From NCBI RefSeq assembly GCF_905221025.1, contig NZ_CAJNBL010000010.1, forward strand, positions 1-64,000: DNA of 64,000 nt, written 5' to 3'. Each line of letters opens with the position of its first letter. Position 1 is the first letter of the stretch. This DNA is from Candidatus Nitrotoga fabula (lineage in GTDB: Bacteria; Pseudomonadota; Gammaproteobacteria; Burkholderiales; Gallionellaceae). Of this stretch, positions 56,709 to 64,000 are shown one piece after another. The position numbers and the translations under genes were made by a program. Under the pieces are notes generated by a model, which did not search any database, was not told the origin of the DNA, and saw only the letters and a program-made list of their open reading frames with translations.

Positions 56709-57813
56709 ATGGAAGCCGAACAACTCAACGCAATTACCCATCAGTTACAGGATCTCCATTTGCGCAGTACTGAACTACGGAGGTATCTTTGACTTCGATG
56801 GCAAACAGGAACGGCTTGCCGAAGTCGTAATTCTTGCCGAAGACCCCTCTATCTGGCAGGACAACAAACGGTCTCAGGAACTGGGGCGCGAACGGAAACT
56901 GCTGGAAGGCATCGTCCATACGCTTGATCAGCTAGGTCAGGATCTGGATAGCACAAGTGAACTGCTGGAGATGGCGCTGGAAGAAAATGACGATGCCGGC
57001 CTTCTAAGCATTTCGCAAGACATTCAAAAAATAGAGCAGAAAGTAGCGGACATGGAGTTCCGCCGCATGTTTTCCAAACCAATGGATTCCAACAACTGCT
57101 TCCTCGACATTCAGGCAGGTTCCGGAGGAACGGAAGCCCAGGACTGGGCCGCAATGCTGTTACGCATGTACCTGCGTTACTGCGAAAAAAAGGATTTTCA
57201 GGTCGAAGTGCTGGAACAGTCTGATGGAGAAGTAGCCGGCATCAAGAGTGCGATCCTGAAAATCACTGGTGAATATGCTTATGGCCATCTTCGAACCGAA
57301 ACCGGGGTGCACCGGTTGGTGCGCAAATCTCCCTTTGATTCCGGTAACCGGCGGCACACATCCTTTTCCAGCGTATTCGTATATCCGGAAGTGGATGAAT
57401 CCATTGAAATTGACATCAATCCGGCAGACTTGCGCGTAGACACTTACCGCGCCAGCGGCGCAGGCGGGCAACACATCAACAAGACCGATTCAGCTGTACG
57501 GATCACGCATATCCCTACCGGCATCGTGGTGCAATGCCAGAATGACCGGTCACAGCACCGCAATCGCGCAGAAGCGATGGCCATGCTGAAATCACGCATG
57601 TACGAGGCTGAACTACGCAAACGCAATGCCGAAAAACAGCTTATGGAGGACGAAAAAACCGACATCGGCTGGGGACATCAAATCCGCTCTTACGTACTGG
57701 ACCAGTCCCGCATTAAGGATCTTCGTACCAACGTAGAAATCGGCAACACGCAAAGTGTTCTGGATGGAGATCTGGATGAATTTATTAGCGCCAGTTTGAA
57801 ACAGGATGTGTAA
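56709..57813 (+). CDS. prfB: Peptide chain release factor 2 (programmed +1 frameshift)
   Basis: Recognises UGA and UAA stop codons and triggers peptide release. The gene is read as 56709-56789 then 56791-57813: the first 27 codons end in CTT followed by an in-frame TGA, and a +1 shift continues as Asp-Phe-Asp-Gly. The 367-residue product has the RF2 anticodon-like tripeptide SPF (in [11 protein letters not shown]) and the catalytic GGQ (in [13 protein letters not shown]). This is the autoregulatory arrangement known from most bacterial prfB genes, not a mutation. A TATAAT is present about 30 bp upstream. No lysS follows. Confidence 0.95.
56779..56792 (+). promoter_or_regulatory. prfB programmed frameshift site
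   Basis: GGAGG, an internal Shine-Dalgarno-like sequence, is followed after TAT by the slippery CTT and the stop TGAC. When RF2 is scarce the ribosome pauses at the UGA and slips one base forward, so the factor controls its own synthesis. Confidence 0.93.
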
Positions 57814-58329
57814 ACATCATGGTAACTATCATTAAATGGCTTTGTGTTTGGAACATGGAGCCATCCCTTGCATAGCCAGTAACAAACTGTATCCGACTGA
57901 GCTGGACCTCCCGACTATTTTCCATCTCTAAAGGTATCCAAACCTTTATGCCAAAGCAAACTGAAAACTGACACCCGGTACTCTTACCATAGGGCCAAAA
58001 CACTACTGCCTGGCGAAGCAGCCGCCTGAAGAAATAATCACCCCAGCAAGCCAGTTCTTACGGCTTGCTTCCCCTTCCCCCCATTATCGTGAAAAAATTT
58101 AAATCATCTGCTCAATATCTATTTTATTGAAACCATGGAAACAACGATGTTGCATCATTGCAACCGACTGAGTTTCTAGAAAAATATTTAAATCCAGAAC
58201 ATGTCTTTTCTGTAAAATAATAGTTACAATTATCATTTGCATCTTATGCTGCCCGCCATCGCAAATATCCAGAAACAGGCAGTTTATTGCGCAACAGTCA
58301 ATACCACGTATCACCCTGATTAAAAACAA
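57814..58329. other. Spacer between prfB and mdtA
   Basis: About 516 bp without a gene. A hairpin AGCAAGCC (58045-58052) / GGCTTGCT (58062-58069) with a 9-nt loop followed by a pyrimidine-rich stretch may end the prfB transcript. The AT-rich part after it probably carries the mdtABC promoter. Confidence 0.45.
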
Positions 58330-59562
58330 ATGAAAAATAAACGCTTTTGGATTGTGAGCGGAATTTTATTGGTTGCAGGACTTGCCATCCTTCTGTTTTA
58401 TGGAACCCAGAAAAAACCTTCCCCATCCATGGGGCGCCACGGGAACAAAGAGAATGCCAACCGGCTCATTCCGGTAGCGGTGGCTACCGCCCAGTCAGGG
58501 GCCATTGATGTGATCATCAATGCGCTAGGCACAGTTACTGCGCTCAACACCGTTACCGTCAAGCCTCGGGTAGATGGTCAGCTTGTACGCGTGGCCTTTA
58601 GGGAAGGCCAGTTCGTGAACAAGGGAGACCTTCTTGCAGAAATTGACCCTCGCCCATTCCAGACACAGCTTGACCAGGCAAACGGTCAGTTAATTCGGGA
58701 TCAGGCATTACTCGCCAATGCGAAGCTTGACCTGGATCGCTATCGGGGACTGCTGACCAAGGATTCAATAGCCAGGCAACAGGTCAACACCCAGGAATCT
58801 TTGGTCAGGCAATACGAGGGCACGGTCAAGGCGAACCAGGCTTTGGTAAATAATGCACGGCTCCAGCTTGAATTCACCCACGTCAAGGCGCCGATTGCCG
58901 GTCGTCTCGGTTTGCGCCTTGTCGACAACGGTAATATGGTTCGGACAACAGATACCAATGGATTAGTGGTTATTACCCAGATCCAGCCCATTACAGTAGT
59001 TTTTTCCATTCCATCGCATCATCTCTCTACCCTATTGGGTAGACTGCAAACCGGTGATCCAATGACAGTCGAAGCCTGGGATCGTGAAGACCGGAATAGA
59101 TTAGCAGTCGGCAAGCTGCTAACCGTAGACAACCAGATTGATACGACAACTGGCACGGTAAAACTCAAGGCCGAATTTACAAACTCTGACAATGCTCTTT
59201 TCCCGAACCAGTTTGTCAATGTTCACCTGCGTACTGAAACACTGCATGGAGTGACTTTAATTCCAGTCTCGTCTACCCAACAGGGCATACAGGGTACTTT
59301 TCTTTATGTGGTAGATAAACGCAATACCGTCATCCTTAAACCTGTGACACTCGGACCGGTTTCAGGCAACCTTGTAGCAGTAGACAAAGGGTTGGTTCCA
59401 GGGGAACAGGTTGTCATCGATGGTGCTGACAAGCTACGTCAGGGTGCCCGGGTTGAAATTATACGCCCCGGCAGACTAAACGCAGCAGAGAGAGGGCACC
59501 CTAAAGGCGACGCGTACCGGGAGCAGCATAAAGCTCCCAGCGGAAATCAGGGTGGAGGATGA
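58330..59562 (+). CDS. mdtA: RND efflux periplasmic adaptor (MdtA-type)
   Basis: Membrane-fusion protein linking the RND pumps to an outer-membrane channel. An N-terminal signal anchor (residues 8-24), then [20 protein letters not shown], the lipoyl halves [19 protein letters not shown] and [19 protein letters not shown] around a helical hairpin, and a beta-barrel domain. 410 residues with a basic, hydrophilic tail. Overlaps mdtB by ATGA. Confidence 0.92.
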   Translation: MKNKRFWIVSGILLVAGLAILLFYGTQKKPSPSMGRHGNKENANRLIPVAVATAQSGAIDVIINALGTVTALNTVTVKPRVDGQLVRVAFREGQFVNKGDLLAEIDPRPFQTQLDQANGQLIRDQALLANAKLDLDRYRGLLTKDSIARQQVNTQESLVRQYEGTVKANQALVNNARLQLEFTHVKAPIAGRLGLRLVDNGNMVRTTDTNGLVVITQIQPITVVFSIPSHHLSTLLGRLQTGDPMTVEAWDREDRNRLAVGKLLTVDNQIDTTTGTVKLKAEFTNSDNALFPNQFVNVHLRTETLHGVTLIPVSSTQQGIQGTFLYVVDKRNTVILKPVTLGPVSGNLVAVDKGLVPGEQVVIDGADKLRQGARVEIIRPGRLNAAERGHPKGDAYREQHKAPSGNQGGG

Positions 59563-62500
59563 ATTTTTCACATCTTTTTATTATCCGGCCAGTAGCTACC
59601 TCCCTGCTAATGGCAGCCATCCTGCTGTCGGGAATGCTGGCCTACCGATTACTGCCGATATCTGCATTACCGGAGGTGGATTACCCGACTATTCTGGTTA
59701 CCACTTTTTACCCTGGTGCAAGCCCGGACGTAACGACATCTTCCATTACCGCTCCTCTCGAGCGGCAGTTCGGACAAATCCCAGGCCTGAATCAGATGTC
59801 CTCCAGCAGTTCAGGAGGAGCATCCGTCATTACATTGCAGTTTGGACTGGATATCAGCCTGGATGTGGCTGAACAAGGGGTGCAGGCAGCAATCAACGCT
59901 GCCAATTCCTTTCTTCCGGCTGATCTGCCAATGCCTCCTGTGTACAGCAAGGTTAATCCGGCGGATGCTCCCATCATTACAATGGCCATCACTTCCGAGA
60001 CTTTACCACTGCCTAAGGTACAAGATCTTGTAGATACCCGCCTGGCACAAAAAATTTCACAGTTGCCCGGCGTTGGCCTCGTTAGCATCGGGGGCGGCCA
60101 GAGACCTGCGGTACGCATCCAGGCCAATCCCAAAGCCCTGGCCGCACACGGCCTAAATCTGGAAGACATCCGCGCTGCTATCGGAAATGCCAATGTAAAC
60201 ATGCCAAAGGGAAGTTTTGACGGCCCAGCGCGCTCTTCTACTCTCGATGCCAATGACCAGCTAAAATCGGCCGAGGAATATCGAAATCTTATCGTCGCCT
60301 GGCGCAATGGCTCGCCAATTCGTTTAAAAGACATTGCAGATACCATTGATAGCGCGGAGAACACGCGCCTTGCTGCCTGGTCCAACCAAACACGGGCCGT
60401 AATACTTAACATCCGGCGTCAACCAGGATCCAATGTTGTAGAAACGGCAGACCGCGTCCATAAACTTCTGCCTCAATTACACGCTACCTTACCCGGTGCC
60501 ATCCAGGTAAAAATACTTACGGACCGGACGAATGCGATCCGCAACTCGATAGAAGATGTCAGCTATGAACTGATGCTCTCTATCGCTCTGGTGGTAATGG
60601 TAATTTTCCTTTTCCTGCGCAATGGCCGTGCAACCTTTATCCCGGCCATTACAGTACCGCTGTCACTTGTCGGTACTTTGGGAATCATGTACCTGGCTGG
60701 CTTCAGCATCAATAACCTGACGCTGATGGCGCTCATTATTGCAACCGGATTTGTGGTGGATGACGCTATCGTGATGATCGAAAATATCACGCGCCATATT
60801 GAGGCCGGAGATTCGCCCCTGCAAGCTGCACTCAAAGGTTCAAGGCAAATTAGCTTCACCATCATTTCCCTTACCCTGTCTCTCATTGCAGTGCTGATTC
60901 CCCTGCTATTCATGGAAGAAGTGGTTGGCCGCCTGTTTCGTGAATTTGCCATTACTCTCGCCGTAGCCATCCTAATTTCCGCAGCAGTATCCCTGACACT
61001 CACCCCCATGATGTGCGCAAGATTACTTCAACATGTACCGGCTATACACCAGGGCCATTTTTATAAAATAAGCGAAGGGGTTTTCAACAGGTTAATCCTG
61101 CATTATGGAGCAATGCTCAACTGGGTGCTGGACCGGCAATTTTTCATACTCATGGTGGCAGGCGGCACACTGGTTTTGACCATATTGCTGTACATACTGA
61201 TACCCAAAGGTTTTTTTCCGATACAGGATACCGGAGCTATTCAAGGCATGACCAGAGCGCCACAGACTATTTCCTTTTCTGCAATGGCGGAACGCCAGCA
61301 GGCAGTTGCCCGGATTATCCTCAAAGACCCTGCAGTAGAAAGCCTTGCATCCTTTATTGGCGTGGATGGCACCAATGTTACCCTGAACAGTGGCCGCATG
61401 ACCATCAACCTAAAACCCAGGAGTATGCGCAATGCCACAGCAACCGATGTAATTCGCCGGTTACAGACAAAACTATCCCTGGTGCCAGGAATCGAGATGT
61501 ACATGCAACCAGTGCAGGACCTGACAATCGAAACGCGGGTAAGCAGTACCCAGTTTCAATACAGCATTGAAAGCGTCAGTCAGGCTGAATTAGCTGGATG
61601 GGTACCCAGAATTTTGGAGCACCTCCGCAAATTACCTGAACTGATTGATGTTGATAGCGATCTACAGAACCATGGATCACAGGTTTATATTGAAATCGAC
61701 CGGGACACGGCAGGACGGCTCGGGATTACTCCTGCCGCAATCGATAATTCACTGTACAACGCCTTTGGACAGCGACTCATATCAACTATTTTTACCCAGT
61801 CCAGTCTTTACCGGGTTGTGTTGGAGGTCAAAAAAGAATTTCAGCAAGGACCCGCTGCACTAAATGATATTTACGTAATTTCACTTAATGGTAACCCTAT
61901 ACCCTTATCGTCAATCGCCCGTATTTCAGAGCATGCAACCCCGCTATCCATCAACCACCTCAACCAGTTTCCTTCGGCTACTATCTCCTTTAACCTCGCA
62001 CCTGATGTCTCTCTGGGCGAAGCAGAAGCCGCAATTCATGCCGCGGAACAAGAAATTAGACTACCCCCCAGTATTCAAACCAGCTTTCAGGGTACTACCC
62101 TCGCCTTCAAGGAATCTCAAAGAAACATACTGCTACTGATCATTGCATCCATCATAACCATGTACATCGTTCTGGGTGTACTTTATGAAAGCTACGTGCA
62201 TCCCATCACCATTCTTTCAACGCTTCCTTCTGCCGGAGTTGGGGCATTGCTGGCACTTCTGGTATCCCGCACTGACCTTGGAATAATCGGCATTATCGGA
62301 ATTATTCTGTTAATTGGTATTGTCAAGAAAAATGCAATCATGATGATTGATTTTGCCCTGGATGCGGAGCGCAATGAAGGCAGAAAGCCACGCGATGCAA
62401 TCTTTAATGCCTGTCTGTTACGTTTCCGACCCATTCTGATGACTACAATGTGCGCCCTGCTTGCAGCACTTCCATTAATGCTTGGCACCGGTGTCGGCTC

Positions 62501-62648
62501 TGAATTACGTCACCCTCTGGGCATTACCATGGTTGGAGGGCTATTGGCAAGCCAGCTGCTTACCCTGTTTACTACACCCGTTATTTATCTTGCCTTTGAC
62601 CGGTGGGGAAAACGCTTCAAATCATCCATGACTCCCGACTATACATGA
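59559..62648 (+). CDS. mdtB: Multidrug efflux RND transporter (MdtB-type)
   Basis: A 1029-residue inner-membrane proton antiporter. Twelve membrane helices with two large periplasmic loops are recognisable; TM4 has the proton-relay pair in [14 protein letters not shown]. The N-terminus ([20 protein letters not shown]) and [17 protein letters not shown] are typical of HAE-1 pumps. In E. coli MdtB and MdtC form a heterotrimer exporting bile salts, novobiocin and other compounds; the substrates here are unknown. An mdtC-like gene starts 22 bp later. Confidence 0.93.
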   Translation: MNFSHLFIIRPVATSLLMAAILLSGMLAYRLLPISALPEVDYPTILVTTFYPGASPDVTTSSITAPLERQFGQIPGLNQMSSSSSGGASVITLQFGLDISLDVAEQGVQAAINAANSFLPADLPMPPVYSKVNPADAPIITMAITSETLPLPKVQDLVDTRLAQKISQLPGVGLVSIGGGQRPAVRIQANPKALAAHGLNLEDIRAAIGNANVNMPKGSFDGPARSSTLDANDQLKSAEEYRNLIVAWRNGSPIRLKDIADTIDSAENTRLAAWSNQTRAVILNIRRQPGSNVVETADRVHKLLPQLHATLPGAIQVKILTDRTNAIRNSIEDVSYELMLSIALVVMVIFLFLRNGRATFIPAITVPLSLVGTLGIMYLAGFSINNLTLMALIIATGFVVDDAIVMIENITRHIEAGDSPLQAALKGSRQISFTIISLTLSLIAVLIPLLFMEEVVGRLFREFAITLAVAILISAAVSLTLTPMMCARLLQHVPAIHQGHFYKISEGVFNRLILHYGAMLNWVLDRQFFILMVAGGTLVLTILLYILIPKGFFPIQDTGAIQGMTRAPQTISFSAMAERQQAVARIILKDPAVESLASFIGVDGTNVTLNSGRMTINLKPRSMRNATATDVIRRLQTKLSLVPGIEMYMQPVQDLTIETRVSSTQFQYSIESVSQAELAGWVPRILEHLRKLPELIDVDSDLQNHGSQVYIEIDRDTAGRLGITPAAIDNSLYNAFGQRLISTIFTQSSLYRVVLEVKKEFQQGPAALNDIYVISLNGNPIPLSSIARISEHATPLSINHLNQFPSATISFNLAPDVSLGEAEAAIHAAEQEIRLPPSIQTSFQGTTLAFKESQRNILLLIIASIITMYIVLGVLYESYVHPITILSTLPSAGVGALLALLVSRTDLGIIGIIGIILLIGIVKKNAIMMIDFALDAERNEGRKPRDAIFNACLLRFRPILMTTMCALLAALPLMLGTGVGSELRHPLGITMVGGLLASQLLTLFTTPVIYLAFDRWGKRFKSSMTPDYT

Positions 62649-62670
62649 AGCTTACCCCAATTTTTCTGTG

Positions 62671-64000
62671 ATGCACTTGTCAGAAACCTTCATAAAACGA
62701 CCCGTTGCCACTACGCTACTTGCACTGTGGATTCTACTGCTGGGGGCAGTGGCCTATAAGCTGCTTCCCGTAGCAGCCTTGCCACAGGTTGATTTTCCAA
62801 CAATATCCGTGCAGGCAAATCTTCCTGGGGCCAACCCGGAAACAATGGCTGCCACTGTGGCTACCCCGCTTGAAAGATCACTAGGACAGATCTCCGGAGT
62901 CACCGAAATCAGTTCAACCAGTTCCCTCGGACTGACTCGAATTACCTTGCAATTCGATATGAGCCGCAATATTGACGGCGCTGCGCGTGATGTTCAGGCC
63001 GCAATAAATGCATCACGAAACCTGCTACCCACCAGCCTACCCAATACCCCTGTCTACCGCAAGGTCAATCCCAGCGATGCACCGATCATGATTCTGGCGC
63101 TTACATCAGAAACCTTGAGCCGAGGACAGATGTATGATGCTGCCTCGACCATCCTGGCTCAAAAAATATCCCGGTTAAAAGGAATTGGCATGGTAACCGT
63201 GGGCGGAGGCTCACTGCCGGCCGTGCGGGTGCTGCTCAACCCCAATGCCATGAATAAATACGGCATCAGCACTGAAGATGTAAGAGCTGCAATCATCGCT
63301 ACCAATGTGAATCGGCCCAAAGGGTCACTGGAAAAAAAAGAACAGTCCTGGCAGATACTAGCCAACGATCAAGCAAAAATCGCAGCGGAGTACCTTCCGA
63401 CAATTATTGCCTATCGTGGGAACGCACCGGTACGTCTCTCCGACATTGCCAGGGTAGAAGATTCTGTACAGGACATCCGGAATGCCGGGCAATTTAATGG
63501 CAAACCTGCAATCATGCTGATCCTGAATCGCGAAGCAGGTGCCAATATTATTGAAACCGTAGATCAGGTAAAGAATCTCTTGCCCAATCTGCGCGCTTCC
63601 ATACCGGCAGCCATGAATCTGTCCGTAGCATCCGACCGGACTCCGACGATCCGCGCTTCGCTGGAAGGAGTCGAACACGCACTGATCATTGCAATCATCC
63701 TGGTAGTATTCATCGTATTTCTTTTTCTCCGGGATGCCCGGGCTACTCTGATCCCTGGCGTTGCGGTCACCGTATCGTTAGTAGGGACATTTGGAGTCAT
63801 GTATCTGGCCGGTTTCAGCCTGAACAATATTTCTCTGATGGCCATTACTGTTGCGACCGGTTTTGTCGTAGACGATGCTGTGGTTATGCTGGAAAACATA
63901 TCCCGCCACATCGATAATGGCATTCCCCCCTTTGAAGCCGCAATAAAAGGAGCAGGCGAAGTAAGTTTTACCGTGGTGTCAATGAGCTTGTCCCTGGTGG
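62671..64000 (+). CDS. mdtC: Multidrug efflux RND transporter (MdtC-type), partial
   Basis: Second RND subunit, open to the window end (about 443 codons seen). It begins [20 protein letters not shown], then [40 protein letters not shown] and, in TM4, [17 protein letters not shown] with the two proton-relay aspartates. ATG at 62671 is used; GTG directly before it is also in frame. Its separate coding next to mdtB supports a heteromeric MdtABC pump. The 3' half and any outer-membrane channel gene lie outside the window. Confidence 0.92.
   Translation, partial: MHLSETFIKRPVATTLLALWILLLGAVAYKLLPVAALPQVDFPTISVQANLPGANPETMAATVATPLERSLGQISGVTEISSTSSLGLTRITLQFDMSRNIDGAARDVQAAINASRNLLPTSLPNTPVYRKVNPSDAPIMILALTSETLSRGQMYDAASTILAQKISRLKGIGMVTVGGGSLPAVRVLLNPNAMNKYGISTEDVRAAIIATNVNRPKGSLEKKEQSWQILANDQAKIAAEYLPTIIAYRGNAPVRLSDIARVEDSVQDIRNAGQFNGKPAIMLILNREAGANIIETVDQVKNLLPNLRASIPAAMNLSVASDRTPTIRASLEGVEHALIIAIILVVFIVFLFLRDARATLIPGVAVTVSLVGTFGVMYLAGFSLNNISLMAITVATGFVVDDAVVMLENISRHIDNGIPPFEAAIKGAGEVSFTVVSMSLSLV

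Noticed and set aside
56709-56792. prfB considered as a frameshifted pseudogene
   Set aside because: The break is the known programmed site CTT-TGA-C with an upstream SD-like sequence; downstream coding is intact.

Overview
The window looks like a stretch of a betaproteobacterial chromosome. The order rpsB-tsf-pyrH-frr-uppS-cdsA-dxr-rseP-bamA-skp-lpxD-fabZ-lpxA-lpxB-rnhB, the rpsF-priB-rpsR-rplI-dnaB cluster, a 400-residue TrpS, hopanoid-precursor genes (hpnCDE) and MdtABC-type pumps fit that class. The protein sequences remind me most of ammonia oxidisers of the Nitrosomonas type, but that placement is inference. The DNA is Gram-negative housekeeping sequence interrupted by a few accessory insertions.

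Layout. 1-730: decayed mobile DNA (IS630-type transposase remnant, a TPR remnant). 729-2630: tRNA-Val(GAC), gltX, tRNA-Ala(GGC) and tRNA-Glu(UUC). 2999-6672: an accessory two-gene module directly after tRNA-Glu, made of a KAP-type P-loop NTPase and a NACHT NTPase with a C-terminal array of nearly identical 22-residue leucine-rich repeats. 7083-18089: HU, TilS, AccA, an RpfE-like protein, LolC/LolD, a giant AsmA-like/DUF748 protein and a DUF883 protein. 18300-23875: TrmH-type methyltransferase, ScpB, ScpA, TrpS, M50 protease, YciO and a PHP-domain nuclease, all on the minus strand. 24052-24987: divergent ratA/smpB. 25204-40759: a long minus-strand run from rpsB down to a CopD-like membrane protein and an atypical ribulose-phosphate-epimerase-like protein. 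41053-43491: two convergent Sel1-repeat genes separated by palindromic DNA, and a small c-type cytochrome. 44126-47415: hpnC, hpnD, hpnE. 47776-51714: dnaB, rplI, rpsR, priB, rpsF and a methyltransferase. 52366-54688: a coiled-coil membrane protein and an intact IS1595-family element with perfect target duplication. 55017-64000: acyl-CoA ligase, prfB with its programmed frameshift, and mdtA-mdtB-mdtC (mdtC runs off the end).

How it fits together. The large minus-strand block couples translation factors to envelope building: undecaprenyl diphosphate and CDP-diacylglycerol synthesis, the Bam pathway and lipid A assembly. LolCD, the AsmA-like protein and the M50 protease also serve the envelope, and hpnCDE make squalene for hopanoids.

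Most interesting candidate. The translationally coupled KAP NTPase plus NACHT-LRR pair at 2999-6672 has the architecture of an NLR-like intracellular sensing system, and both NTPase families have members linked to phage exclusion. Its LRR array is built from 66-bp units so similar at the DNA level that it can be expected to change copy number by recombination. I do not know a described system with exactly this pairing; no search could be run.
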